The notes under the pieces were generated by a model. The model saw nothing but the letters and a program-made list of their open reading frames with translations. It ran no database searches and was not told the origin of the DNA. A DNA stretch of 64,000 bases. Source: Roseibium aggregatum. Its GTDB lineage: Bacteria; Pseudomonadota; Alphaproteobacteria; Rhizobiales; Stappiaceae. A program made the position numbers and the translations under genes. This document shows, in pieces, positions 1 to 8,843 of the stretch. Positions within the stretch are counted from its first letter, which is position 1. Every line of letters begins with the position of its first letter. The stretch covers positions 1,798,001 to 1,862,000 of the forward strand of contig NZ_JAEKJZ010000001.1 in NCBI RefSeq assembly GCF_017309185.1, in the 5' to 3' direction.

Positions 1-894
1 ATTGAAAGACGTCGCGGCTCCATCGGCGGCGCTGCGTTGCTAGGCTTTACTTCTGCTCTCGTTGTCGGCCCCTGCGTGACGGCACCGCTGGCGGGTGCGC
101 TGCTTTATATAGCCCAGACCGGGGATGTGGTGCTAGGCGCGCTTGCGCTCTTCGCGTTGGGGCTTGGGCAAGGTGTCCCTCTGCTTCTCATCGGTGCCTT
201 TGGGCCCCGTATTCTACCACGCTCCGGTGCGTGGATGGAGGCGACCAAATGGGTATTTGGTGTCCTGTTTCTCGGTTTCGCGATCTGGTTGGCAGGCCGT
301 ATCTTGCCGGGTCCCGCGACACTGGCGTTGTGGTCAGCACTTCTGATCGGAGTAGGAGCAATCCTCGCCCAGATGCCGCGCGACGTCAAAGCCGGTCAGC
401 TCGGCGTCGCGCTCGGGGCGATCGTGCTTTTCGCTGGCACGCTCCAGGGCGTAGGCTCTGCCGTCGGAGGAAAAGATCCTCTGCGTCCATTGGCGCCGCT
501 TGCCACCGGCGCGTCGCAGAGTGTTGCGCAACCGGAAGGCGACGGCTTCGCCACTGTCTTCACAGCGGCGGAATTCGAGGCCGCGCTGACTGACGCGGGC
601 GGCTCGACTATGGCCTATGTCACAGCAGATTGGTGTACTACGTGCCGTAGCATTGAGCGTGGACCACTCTCTGATCCCGAGGTGCGGGCGGCCATGAGCG
701 AGCTTTCGCTCGTTAAGGTCGATGTGACTGATTTCGGTCCCGATAGCCAGATTCTGCTCGACATGCTGGGCGCGGCCGGTCCGCCTACGATGGTGTTCTT
801 CGACGAGAGCGTCTCCGAGGCTCCGGGCAGTCGCATCGTGGGTGACACCGAGAGCGAAGACATGCTGCGCTCACTCCGCATGGTGTCGCAATGA
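1..894 (+). CDS. dsbD: Thiol:disulfide interchange protein DsbD, C-terminal part (5' end outside window)
   Basis: Moves electrons from cytoplasmic thioredoxin across the inner membrane to periplasmic thiol proteins. The frame is open from base 1, so the gene starts left of the window; only 297 residues are seen. Visible are the end of the membrane domain, including a GPCVTAPL segment with a membrane cysteine typical of the CcdA/DsbD core, several hydrophobic segments, and a C-terminal periplasmic thioredoxin-like domain with the motif CTTC (about residues 212-215 of the visible frame) and a later GPPTM cis-proline loop. It overlaps the next gene by 4 bases (ATGA), so it is translationally coupled to a TlpA-type protein and a DsbA-type protein that are its likely partners. 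The N-terminal periplasmic domain cannot be judged. Confidence 0.9.
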   Translation: MERRRGSIGGAALLGFTSALVVGPCVTAPLAGALLYIAQTGDVVLGALALFALGLGQGVPLLLIGAFGPRILPRSGAWMEATKWVFGVLFLGFAIWLAGRILPGPATLALWSALLIGVGAILAQMPRDVKAGQLGVALGAIVLFAGTLQGVGSAVGGKDPLRPLAPLATGASQSVAQPEGDGFATVFTAAEFEAALTDAGGSTMAYVTADWCTTCRSIERGPLSDPEVRAAMSELSLVKVDVTDFGPDSQILLDMLGAAGPPTMVFFDESVSEAPGSRIVGDTESEDMLRSLRMVSQ

Positions 895-1763
895 ACGGCA
901 TTTCCATCGGACCGATCGCCTTTGACATTGAGCGCTTCGCGTTTGTAGTCGCGGCGTTGATCTTCATGTCTGTCTTCCACGTCATGACAATTCCACAGGC
1001 GCGGCGCGGCATCGACCTGCGCCGCTGGGCCATTCCGGCCGCACTGAGTTGGCTTGTGGCGGCACGGACGGGCTTCGTGTTGCAGCACTGGGCGGTCTTT
1101 CTCGAACATCCGCTCGACATGCTCAAACTGTGGCAGGGAGGCATTTCTGTCGGCGCAGGCTTTCTGGGACTAGGAGTTCTCACCCTCTTCCTCCTCGTCC
1201 GGCGCGAGGCTGTTGTTGCGCCGATCATGGGCGCGGCTTTTGTTGGCTGGCTGGCGGGTGAACTCGTGCTGCGATCGCAAGAACAACAAGCGGGCGCGCA
1301 AACGACTTTGCCTGAGACCGCCTTTCCGCACATGGCAGGCGAACCTGTTCGGCTCGACGAGCGGCAGGGTACGCCGCTGGTGCTGAACCTCTGGGCCAGC
1401 TGGTGCCCGCCCTGCCGGCGCGAAATGCCAATGATGATGGATGTCGCGGACCGGATCGAGGGGGCCGAACTTGTCTTCGCGAATCAGGGCGAGACCGAGC
1501 AACGGATCGCGACGTTTCTAAAGAACCTCGATGAAGACGGGGAGCATGTGTCGCTTGATCCGACCTCCAGCCTGATGACCCGTTTCAACGCGATGGGCCT
1601 GCCCACCACGCTGTTTTTCGATGCTTCCGGTACACTCCGGGATGCGCACTTTGGCGAGATTTCCCGCGCCGAACTCTTGTCTCAGATCGCGACGCTTCAA
1701 AGCGCGGCCCCGCAGGCCGACGCCGACCGCGCGTCTCAACCCACTAACCAAGGAGATTTTTGA
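891..1763 (+). CDS. Membrane-anchored TlpA-type thioredoxin with Lgt-like N-terminal membrane domain
   Basis: 290 aa. Residues about 10-130 are hydrophobic with several membrane segments; the stretch around residues 59-95 (AART, HP, WQGG at 81-84, G-rich helix) resembles the middle of prolipoprotein diacylglyceryl transferase (Lgt), although the protein is too short to be an Lgt. Residues about 135-275 form a periplasmic TlpA/ResE-type thioredoxin domain with WCPPC (Cys172, Cys175) and a GLPTT cis-proline loop. Probably a membrane-tethered periplasmic disulfide reductase that takes electrons from DsbD, encoded just before it with a 4-base overlap. Its stop codon overlaps the start of the DsbA-type gene by one base. 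Which substrate it reduces is not visible; the downstream L,D-transpeptidases are candidates. Confidence 0.82.
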   Translation: MNGISIGPIAFDIERFAFVVAALIFMSVFHVMTIPQARRGIDLRRWAIPAALSWLVAARTGFVLQHWAVFLEHPLDMLKLWQGGISVGAGFLGLGVLTLFLLVRREAVVAPIMGAAFVGWLAGELVLRSQEQQAGAQTTLPETAFPHMAGEPVRLDERQGTPLVLNLWASWCPPCRREMPMMMDVADRIEGAELVFANQGETEQRIATFLKNLDEDGEHVSLDPTSSLMTRFNAMGLPTTLFFDASGTLRDAHFGEISRAELLSQIATLQSAAPQADADRASQPTNQGDF

Positions 1764-2386
1764 TGCCTCTAACCAGACGCCGACTTTTTGCGACGGGAGG
1801 TGCTATGCTGCTCGGTACCGGTGCGCTTGGCCTTCTGCCCGGCGCTGGCCGCGCGCAGGAACTCACCGTCGAAGCGGTCCTGCGCGATCCCGATGCTCCC
1901 GTGATGGGCAACCCGAACGGCGATGTCACTATTGTCGAGTACTTCGACTACCAGTGCCCATTCTGCAAGCGCATGCACCCGACATTGAAGGACGTCGTCA
2001 AGGATGACGGCAACGTGCGCCTGATATTGAAGGATTGGCCAATATTCGGAGCGCCTTCGGTACGCGCCAGCCAACTCGCCCTCGGAGCCGTATCGCTCGA
2101 TGCCTACGAGGAGGTCACCGATGCGCTTATGGCAACCCAGGCCAAGCTGAGCAACGCTGATGTAGAACTTGCGGTCGGCTCTGTTCTCAAGATCGACGAT
2201 GCCATGGAAGCCTATCGCGCCGATCGCGCGAAATGGGACGGGCTTCTGGAACGAAACGATCACCAGGCCGTGTCGCTGGGCTTCCGAGGAACCCCCGCTT
2301 TCGCCATCGAGAAGACTCTCTACAGCGGTGCCCTGGATCGCGCGACGTTGGAGGAGGCCATCAGAAAAGCTCGCGCCGCGAGTTGA
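1763..2386 (+). CDS. DsbA-family thiol:disulfide oxidoreductase, Tat-type signal
   Basis: 207 aa from the ATG at 1763, preceded by AGGAG at 1751-1755; a TTG one codon earlier is less likely. The N-terminus (TRRRLF followed by a hydrophobic run and A-Q-E) is a probable Tat signal peptide, so the product is periplasmic. The mature part carries the DsbA/DsbG-type motif CPFC (Cys65, Cys68) and a GTPAF cis-proline loop near residue 178. It has no other cysteines. It sits between DsbD/TlpA-type genes and two L,D-transpeptidase genes in the same orientation. With a DsbD next door it could work as a reductase or isomerase rather than an oxidase. It resembles the ScsC/DsbG type of arrangement, but orthology cannot be settled here. 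Confidence 0.88.
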   Translation: MPLTRRRLFATGGAMLLGTGALGLLPGAGRAQELTVEAVLRDPDAPVMGNPNGDVTIVEYFDYQCPFCKRMHPTLKDVVKDDGNVRLILKDWPIFGAPSVRASQLALGAVSLDAYEEVTDALMATQAKLSNADVELAVGSVLKIDDAMEAYRADRAKWDGLLERNDHQAVSLGFRGTPAFAIEKTLYSGALDRATLEEAIRKARAAS

Positions 2387-2455
2387 AGCAGGTCACAGCC
2401 AGCCTTCGAACGGGACAGCGAAACCCTTCCAAAACAGTAAAACAGGAGACTACAC

Positions 2456-3007
2456 ATGAAGAGATCCTTCACACGCCGCAGGGCGCTTTCCGTCGGTTTG
2501 GCCGGTGGAGCGAGCCTTGCCGCACCTTCGATGCTGTGGGCCGAGAGCGCCCGTCGCAATACCTCAAGCTTTACCATGCAGGATTGGCGCGACCACTTCG
2601 ACGATCTCGGTAAGGCGACGATCGTAGCCGACACCGCTTCCCGCGCCTTGCATTTCTGGAACCACGACGGCACCGACTACAGGATCTATCCGACCTCTGT
2701 GCCGATGACCGAGGAACTGACCAAGCGGGGTTACACCAGCATCGTGCGCAAGAAGGTAGGGCCCGACTGGACCCCGACGCCGAGCCAGGTCGAGCGCTTC
2801 GGCTGGGAATATGTACCTCCGGGCCCAGACAATCCGCTTGGCACCCATGCCATGTATCTCAGTTGGCCCGCCTACATCATTCACGGCACCCACGACACCC
2901 GCAAGATTGGCCGACCCTCTTCAGACGGCTGCGTCGGCCTCTATAACCACATGATAGAAGAGCTTTACGGGCTATGCCCAATCGGGACACAGGTCAGGAT
3001 CATCTGA
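2456..3007 (+). CDS. L,D-transpeptidase (YkuD domain), exported
   Basis: 183 aa. A twin-arginine-like leader (TRRRAL plus hydrophobic stretch ending near Ala29) directs it to the periplasm. The YkuD catalytic signature is present: His143 in IIHGT and Cys159 in SSDGC; the usual HGC is DGC here. Such enzymes use an active-site cysteine to make 3-3 cross-links in peptidoglycan or attach proteins to it. A second cysteine (Cys174) lies 15 residues later, so an unwanted intramolecular disulfide is possible. The preceding DsbD/TlpA/DsbA genes could keep Cys159 reduced. The gene lies 69 bases after the DsbA-type gene with an AGGAG-like site upstream, and 4 bases before a second L,D-transpeptidase. 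Confidence 0.87.
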   Translation: MKRSFTRRRALSVGLAGGASLAAPSMLWAESARRNTSSFTMQDWRDHFDDLGKATIVADTASRALHFWNHDGTDYRIYPTSVPMTEELTKRGYTSIVRKKVGPDWTPTPSQVERFGWEYVPPGPDNPLGTHAMYLSWPAYIIHGTHDTRKIGRPSSDGCVGLYNHMIEELYGLCPIGTQVRII

Positions 3008-3011
3008 GGCC

Positions 3012-3623
3012 ATGGTGCACCGAAGAAAATTGATCATTGGGGGTCTCGCTTGTGCGGGGCTGCCCACTCTCGGAGGCGCGCTGGCACAGGAACAGGGACA
3101 GGACACGTCGAGTGTTTGGGCACCGCATATCATCGAACTGGCGGAGCCCTTTCCACCTGCTGGCGAGGTCCATGTCATGCCCGGACCGTTCCGACTCTAT
3201 TGGACCCTTCCGGCGGGGCGCGCGATTGTTTACCCGGTTCGCATCGGGCGCGGCGACCTGTACGAGGCCGGTGAATACTTCATCGGTGCCAAAAAAGAAT
3301 GGCCATCCTGGGTTCCGACGCCCGACATGGTTAAACGCGAGCCGGAAAAGTACGCTCAGTACGCGGAAACTGGCATGGCCGGTGGCGTAGGGAACCCGCT
3401 GGGTGCACGTGCCCTCTACCTTTTCACCGTAGAAAGAGGTGACACCTTCCTGCGTATCCATGGAACGGATGACTCTAGCACTATCGGACGAGCAGTATCA
3501 AATGGTTGCGCTGGCCTGACCAACGAGCACATGGTCGACCTTTACGACCGCGTGCCGCTGGACGCGAAAGTGTTTCTCCACCCGAAACCAGATGACGGCG
3601 GATTCACGCATGACCTTGAGTAG
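3012..3623 (+). CDS. L,D-transpeptidase (YkuD domain), second copy
   Basis: 203 aa. N-terminal signal (HRRKLIIGG then a hydrophobic stretch to A-L-A near 25). The YkuD domain covers most of the mature protein, with catalytic His150 (RIHGT) and Cys166 (SNGC); mature residues contain no other cysteine, so this is a single-cysteine enzyme exposed to the periplasm. It follows the first L,D-transpeptidase by 4 bases and is clearly a divergent paralogue rather than a recent duplicate. In E. coli, single-cysteine L,D-transpeptidases are known clients of the DsbG/DsbD reducing pathway, which fits this neighbourhood. Expected role: 3-3 peptidoglycan cross-linking or protein anchoring to the wall. Confidence 0.87.
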   Translation: MVHRRKLIIGGLACAGLPTLGGALAQEQGQDTSSVWAPHIIELAEPFPPAGEVHVMPGPFRLYWTLPAGRAIVYPVRIGRGDLYEAGEYFIGAKKEWPSWVPTPDMVKREPEKYAQYAETGMAGGVGNPLGARALYLFTVERGDTFLRIHGTDDSSTIGRAVSNGCAGLTNEHMVDLYDRVPLDAKVFLHPKPDDGGFTHDLE

Positions 3624-3739
3624 CTGTTATTAGGTTTTGGGACTTGTTGTGGCAGTTGGCCAATAAGCTAGCGTTCAACGATCCTTGGGTCCTTCGTCTC
3701 AGTGTGTGAAAATCTACCAGTCTGTGACCGTCAAAAAGA

Positions 3740-4443
3740 CGCACTGTGGAACAAACTCTTCACGGACGCACCAGTACCGCGCGCGCGATGCGAGCAGCAA
3801 TACAGCGATCGTACGCTTCGAGCGCGGCGCTGATCCGACGGGAAGTGGTCGAGAAGTTCAGGTGGCACAGGAGCGTCACAGACGTGGTGTAACCGCTGAT
3901 CTCGACGCCCGGAACCACCAGCGTTTGATCGTCGATTCCGAGATTGATCTTGCGCCAGACCCGCTGCTTGTGACCGCATTGCCATTCGCCTTACCCCTCG
4001 ACCTTGATCCCAGTTCCGTCGATCAGGAGGTTCAGCGGGCCCTTGGAGCCGCGATACGGGATGAAAACTGCCCAAGGCCTTCTGTAGGCGGGACAGCGTG
4101 CTGAGGTCGAGCACGGACCCGTCAAGGCCGACAAGCCGCAACAGGCTTTCGACAAAGCCGGTCGTCTGCCGCAGCGCGGTGACGAATAGTTCCTTCATTG
4201 TCAAGAACGTCTAGCCGGACTGCTGTGTCGCTGTAGGTCTCCTCGCGGCCACGTCTGCCTGTCGGTCGCGCATCCAAGCTCATCTCCGAATGAACCTGAT
4301 CGTCAGCGAACCCTCGCGCTTGCGCGCTTCGTTGTAGGTCGGCCAGTTTCTGTTCTTGTAGGCGGGGCGGGGGGCTCGTGCAGCTCAGGTGCCACGCTGG
4401 CTCACGAGATGAATCCCTGCACCGGCTTTGTGCAACAGAGCCG
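3740..4443 (-). mobile_element. Degenerate IS5-family element (N-terminal transposase part and one terminal repeat)
   Basis: The minus strand carries broken frames of an IS5-group transposase. One frame (about 4360 to 4290) gives NRNWPTYNEARKREGSLTI, another (to about 4205) gives PTGRRGREETYSDTA, and a third (4204 down to about 3770) gives KELFVTALRQTTGFVESLL and LDGSVLDLSTLSR, in the order of a normal IS5 transposase but with at least two frameshifts. A terminal-repeat-like sequence ending near 4424-4442 (core TGTTGCACAAAGCC on the minus strand) marks one end. The C-terminal third is absent. The rest of the 3624-4664 gap holds no gene I can recognise; an imperfect hairpin followed by a T-rich run lies near 4560-4600. 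Confidence 0.75.
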
Positions 4444-4664
4444 AAAAGGTGTTGAAAACATAGGCTCTTGGAGCTAACATAGCTGCGATCACGATGGAGA
4501 TTTGATGTCCCGGTAAAGTGGGGAGGCTGAAGTCCTCCCGATGCAAAACTGAAACGCAAAAAGCGCTGCTGGTAAACAGAAGCGGCTTTCTTTGTTTTGC
4601 CTAGTTGTACCTTACCGGATGAGCTGAGCCACGCTCAAGTTCGCGACATGAAAGACAATCCACG

Positions 4665-5747
4665 ATGACACGTGACTACTCCCAATTATTCCCCGCTCAA
4701 TCAGGGGTTTACGCCTCACGACAAGAACTTAGCGTTCTAAACGCTCTTGGCTGGCAGCCTTACTTCTCTCAACAAATCGATATAAACGAGCTAGTATTAA
4801 CACCGCCCGTTCGTGTCGTTGAGGTGCACCGCAATGCGCTTCATGTTCATGGCGACGGTATTGACGAAATGTTACCTCCACGCCACGACGCAACAGTAGG
4901 TGATTGGCTGTTGCTTGACCGAGATAACTTGAAGTCTAGCCGTGTACTCGCTCGTAAAAGCTTGATGAAAAGGCGCGCGCCTGGCACTGATCGGCAAGAG
5001 CAGTTTATTGCTGCAAACATTGATACAGCATTCATTGTGTCGTCCTGTAATCAGGATTTCAAAGTGGCTCGCCTTGAGCGCTATGCTGCCGTGGCATTCG
5101 AGGCCAATATTACTCCGGTCATTGTTCTGACTAAAACGGATATGATCTCTGACCCGCAAGGCTATATTGAAGCAGCTGAAACAGTGTCCGAGCTCATAGA
5201 TGTCGTCGCGCTTGATGCGAAGAGCAATGAACCAAAGCTAAAGCTCGCTGAATGGTGCAAGCCGGGTGCAACAGTCGCGTTTCTGGGGTCATCTGGTGTG
5301 GGTAAATCTACATTGGCAAATGCGCTGCTCGAGACGCATTCCATCGCAACGCAGTCCATTCGCGAGGATGACGCTAAAGGTCGACACACGACGACACGGC
5401 GACAACTGCACACCATGCCCAATCGTTGTCTGATTCTAGATACTCCGGGCATGCGTGAACTTCAACTCACGGATGCAGCGGCGGGCATTGAAGACCTCTT
5501 TGCCGATATTGGTGAGCTTTCGGAAAGCTGTCGCTTTAGGAACTGCAAGCACGAAACAGAACCAGGGTGTGGCGTTTTGAAAGCGATCGAAACTGGAGAC
5601 CTTAATCCAGCCCGGCTCGCACGATGGCGAAAGCTAAAGGCTGAGGATGCCTTCAACTCCACAAGTCTTCTCGAGAGAAAGGAGAAAGATAAGGCCTTTG
5701 GAAAAATGGTTCGAAATTTTAAGAAACAGAATGACAAGCGGAAATAG
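4665..5747 (+). CDS. rsgA: Ribosome small-subunit-dependent GTPase A
   Basis: 360 aa, normal length for RsgA/YjeQ, a circularly permuted GTPase that helps late 30S maturation. The motif order shows the permutation: G4 (TKTD, about 148) precedes G1 (GSSGVGKST, about 208) and G3 (DTPGM, about 259). An OB-like N-terminal region and a C-terminal zinc-binding cluster (CRFRNCKH followed by EPGC) are present. Base composition is clearly more AT-rich than the flanking GC-rich genes, and it lies alone among IS remnants and accessory genes. It may therefore be a transferred extra copy rather than the housekeeping gene. It is followed after 176 bases by a GNAT gene of similar composition. Confidence 0.93.
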   Translation: MTRDYSQLFPAQSGVYASRQELSVLNALGWQPYFSQQIDINELVLTPPVRVVEVHRNALHVHGDGIDEMLPPRHDATVGDWLLLDRDNLKSSRVLARKSLMKRRAPGTDRQEQFIAANIDTAFIVSSCNQDFKVARLERYAAVAFEANITPVIVLTKTDMISDPQGYIEAAETVSELIDVVALDAKSNEPKLKLAEWCKPGATVAFLGSSGVGKSTLANALLETHSIATQSIREDDAKGRHTTTRRQLHTMPNRCLILDTPGMRELQLTDAAAGIEDLFADIGELSESCRFRNCKHETEPGCGVLKAIETGDLNPARLARWRKLKAEDAFNSTSLLERKEKDKAFGKMVRNFKKQNDKRK

Positions 5748-5923
5748 ATGACTGCCATGCATGAGCGAAAATTGAATACCCCTTGGGCGCTGAATCCGGT
5801 GGAGAGTGATAATTCTACGATGCAGCCTCACTCTACTCCAAATGGAAATCACCGGCACATAACGCCAAAACACTTCAATCACCTACAAAACCACCTCTTG
5901 CAAGCTGACCTGGAGAACGTCAC

Positions 5924-6421
5924 ATGCTGATACGTACCGAACACGAACAGGACATTGCGGCGATCAGCTCATTAGTCACTGAATCACTGGCAATCATTCC
6001 GCAATCTACCGGTACAGAAGCAAAAATCGTTGAGGCTCTGCGGGCCCAAAGCGCCTTGGACCTGTCTCTGGTGGCGGTCGAAAACAGTAAGGTAATCGGA
6101 TATCTTGCTGCTTCAGATGCGCGTATCGGAGAGCAGGGAGGTTGGAGCCTAATTGGTCCGCTTGGTGTTTTGCCTTCCAGGCGACTTCAAGGCATCGGAA
6201 CGCTCTTGATGAATGATGCTCTTAATCGTCTTCGTAAAACAAGGCGCGGAGTGGTGTTGGTTGGTGAGCCGAGTTATTATTCTCGATTCGGTTTTAGAGC
6301 GTTCCCGAACATGACTGTGGCTGGTTGCCCCCCCGAAGTCGTACAAGCGCTGCCTTTTGATGAAACAGAGCCACATGGGGAAGTATATCATCATAAGGCA
6401 TTTGCCTTGGAGCGGGAATAG
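5924..6421 (+). CDS. GNAT family N-acetyltransferase
   Basis: 165 aa. Starts MLIRTEHEQD and carries the GNAT core: a central strand (IGPLGVLPSRRLQGIGTLLM) in which R-LQGIG is the acetyl-CoA pyrophosphate-binding loop, followed by a helix and the C-terminal strand with a YYSRFGF motif common in the YhbS-like subgroup. Substrate cannot be predicted; relatives are often annotated only as putative acetyltransferases. It has the same lower G+C as rsgA upstream and may have been transferred with it. ATG 5924 is preceded by a GGAGAACG-like site (5911-5918). Confidence 0.85.
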   Translation: MLIRTEHEQDIAAISSLVTESLAIIPQSTGTEAKIVEALRAQSALDLSLVAVENSKVIGYLAASDARIGEQGGWSLIGPLGVLPSRRLQGIGTLLMNDALNRLRKTRRGVVLVGEPSYYSRFGFRAFPNMTVAGCPPEVVQALPFDETEPHGEVYHHKAFALERE

Positions 6422-6775
6422 TTCAATGTGGCGGGGCGGCATTGCACGATGGGGAATGTCGCCCGGCCGTGTCGGAACTGTTTCGGTTTGATTGTGATAA
6501 ATTTGAGCAGCTTTAGCCCAATGCTATCGCTAGGGAGGGTAACCGCTGTCTACAGTGTTACATGTGATGCTGTCGGCTAGTCACCGACATGCCCCTCAGG
6601 AGAATGTTGATCGAGAAACCTCGGGCCCAGATTCGTGCCCGGGGGGCTCCGGCGAATGTTCAATGGTGGCAATGAGTTCAAAGTAGCGAGTGTTATGGCG
6701 AGAACGAATGTCGGCATCGTAGGTAGACCTTGTGGCCGCTGTATAGTGTCCCTATCGTCCTTGGATTGAGCTAAA
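6422..6775. other. Intergenic stretch, nothing recognised
   Basis: About 350 bases between the GNAT gene and the serine hydrolase gene. I see no convincing ORF, RNA gene or intact repeat. Promoters for the downstream gene presumably lie here, but no clear -35/-10 pair stands out. Confidence 0.4.
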
Positions 6776-7726
6776 ATGTGTTGGTTTCGGGAACCGGAGA
6801 ACGAAATGATCCACGGCCATTCCCAACCTGGCGCTTACGCCTTTCGCAGCGAGGGTGAGCTTCAAACCGACAGCGATGTGCCGTGGCCGTGGTGGAGCAT
6901 CACCAAGACGGTCCTCGCCGTGGCGGCTCTGCGGCTTTGCGAGCAAGACAGACTGGCCTTAGACACTGCATCACCACTCTTCCCGACGACACTTTTCGAG
7001 TTGTTGAGGCACACGGGCGGCGTGCCGTCCTATACGCGGCTCGACGCTTACACAAAGGCGGTTGCGCTTCGGGGCGAGCCTTGGACCTTCGAAGAGATGA
7101 TCGCCAGGATACGCCTTGACGAGCCGGACTTTCCGTCCGGCCGCGGGCTCGTCTACTCCAACACAGGCTACACCTTCGTGCGTCGGATGATCGAAGACGC
7201 GGCGGGCGAACCGATTGATCGGGCGCTTCGCCGACTGGTTCTCGATCCTCTGGAGCTGGAGGCTACCCAAGTGGTCCTCGCCCCCGGAGATGCTGGAGGC
7301 GAAAAACTCGATCGCGAAGGCTATCATCCGGGCTGGGTTTATCATGGTCTGATCTGTGGCTCCGCATCAGACGCCATCCGCTTTCTTGACGGTGTGTTCG
7401 GCACCAACTTCCTGAATGCCGACACGAAAGACTTGATGCTGAGGCGGATCGAATTGGGACCCATGGAAGGTCGACCGTGGGAGACGTCGTCGTATGGGCT
7501 GGGTTTGATGTGTGGGACGATGCCAGACATCGGATCGGTCGTCGGACATTCCGGCGCGGGGCCGTTCTCGGTCTCGGCGCTCTACCGGACGGAAGGCTCG
7601 GACGCTGCCCGCACCGCTTGTTTCTTCATGACCGGGTCTGATGAAGGCCGAGCCGAGTGGGTTGTCCGAAGTTTGCTGCGCCGATTTAGACCAGATCCAA
7701 GCAAATCCAAGAAACCGGGCAAATAG
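6776..7726 (+). CDS. Serine hydrolase, beta-lactamase/class C-like family
   Basis: 316 aa. Contains the SxxK motif (SITK, about residues 41-44) with the nucleophile serine and general-base lysine, and a YSN motif (about 127-129) as the YxN element; together these place it in the penicillin-binding/class C beta-lactamase-like serine hydrolase superfamily (COG1680). A third H/KxG element may be GHSGAG near residue 258. There is no signal peptide, so it is probably cytoplasmic, which argues against a secreted beta-lactamase; many relatives are esterases or peptidases. It stands alone between two gene-poor gaps. Confidence 0.8.
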   Translation: MCWFREPENEMIHGHSQPGAYAFRSEGELQTDSDVPWPWWSITKTVLAVAALRLCEQDRLALDTASPLFPTTLFELLRHTGGVPSYTRLDAYTKAVALRGEPWTFEEMIARIRLDEPDFPSGRGLVYSNTGYTFVRRMIEDAAGEPIDRALRRLVLDPLELEATQVVLAPGDAGGEKLDREGYHPGWVYHGLICGSASDAIRFLDGVFGTNFLNADTKDLMLRRIELGPMEGRPWETSSYGLGLMCGTMPDIGSVVGHSGAGPFSVSALYRTEGSDAARTACFFMTGSDEGRAEWVVRSLLRRFRPDPSKSKKPGK

Positions 7727-8273
7727 CGGAACCGCAGCGAAAGTACGCTCCGTCCCGCGTTGCGGTCGTCCGGCTCGAAGAATTCTTCGGGCGAGATCGA
7801 ACGTGCTCTTCGGTAGCATCATCTGACACACAATCCGGAGCACAGCCCTGAGAGGTCGACACCGAGAGAGCATCCACATTTACGTTAGGAGCTTTCTTGA
7901 GGGGGTCAAATGTTCAGGCCAGTATGTTTAATCTAATCTGCAAGCCGCAAGCACGCCACAGAAATGGGTCTGCATCGAGTTCGTGCCCTGAGCCGATCAA
8001 TTCGAATTTCGGTATGCTAAACAAACCGTTCCTCCACGATGGTTGCGTCCGGATGTCAAATCGGCCGTGATTCGATCACCGATGTAATCATTTGGCGCTT
8101 GGAAATCCGATATTGACTTGGTACTCAGAGGTCGGTCGGCAGACACCAAGGCGTCGCTGCCCCGCTTCGGGGTGCTAAACCTGCCAAACTCTCGATCGGT
8201 TCCGCATTCATCCCGGCGCCCGTCGTCAAGACAGCGACCAACGACATTGGCCAGCGCCGGATATGGATGTGTT
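7727..8273. other. Intergenic stretch, nothing recognised
   Basis: About 550 bases without a credible gene. Open frames on both strands are short, lack recognisable motifs and differ from neighbouring codon use. It could hold eroded gene or IS remnants, but I cannot name any. Confidence 0.35.
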
Positions 8274-8843
8274 ATGCCCAAAGTCCCCGTTTCGGTGCAT
8301 GTCGAGGATTTGACGCTCTTCGCAAGTGCCCTGTCAAAGCAGCTCGGCAACACCAGCCCAAGCCACCTTCAGCTGATGAACATGCTGGCACGCGCCGCAG
8401 GGTTCGAAAACCTGCAACACCTGCGCGCATCCCGGGCCGCGACGCGTCGTGTTCTCAGCGCGGTGGAGGATACCGACTATGACGGTCGTATTGTCGAACG
8501 AGCGCTGAACCAGTTCGATGCCGCAGGTCGACTGCGACGCTGGCCGGCCAAGCGACAGACGCAGAACGTCGCGCTCTGGGTGCTTTGGTTGGCGTTTCCG
8601 GCTGAGAAAAGGATGTCGGAACGTGATGTCAATGCGTGCCTCGCTGCGGAGCATCTCTTCGAAGACCCGGCAACGCTGCGGCGCACGTTGATTCCCACCG
8701 GGCTGCTCAGCCGCAAGGCTGACGGGACAGACTATCGGCGCCGCGAGAAGGAGCCGCCACCCGAAGCCAAAGCGCTAATTCATTTGATTTCCAGTCGGCG
8801 GAAAGTGCGGCCAGACCCCAAAGAGGAGCTTCGTCATGCATAA
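8274..8843 (+). CDS. DUF2087 domain protein
   Basis: 189 aa from the ATG at 8274; the open frame runs further upstream, but that extension looks non-coding. The N-terminal half (about 1-65) begins VSVHVEDLTLFASAL and may be a small helical domain. The C-terminal half (about 75-165) matches the DUF2087 pattern: AGRLRRWPAKRQ, then SERDVNACLAAEHLFEDPATLRR and GLLSRKADGTDYRRR, a winged-helix-like fold usually seen in small cytoplasmic regulators. The last 8 bases overlap the start of the GFA gene, so the two are translationally coupled. A regulatory role is inferred only from the domain. Confidence 0.72.
   Translation: MPKVPVSVHVEDLTLFASALSKQLGNTSPSHLQLMNMLARAAGFENLQHLRASRAATRRVLSAVEDTDYDGRIVERALNQFDAAGRLRRWPAKRQTQNVALWVLWLAFPAEKRMSERDVNACLAAEHLFEDPATLRRTLIPTGLLSRKADGTDYRRREKEPPPEAKALIHLISSRRKVRPDPKEELRHA

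Noticed and set aside
5748..5930. 60-codon frame between rsgA and the GNAT gene
   Set aside because: It begins right after the rsgA stop but has no recognisable motif, no clear ribosome site of its own and atypical composition of residues (many His, Asn, Pro); it ends inside the GNAT start.
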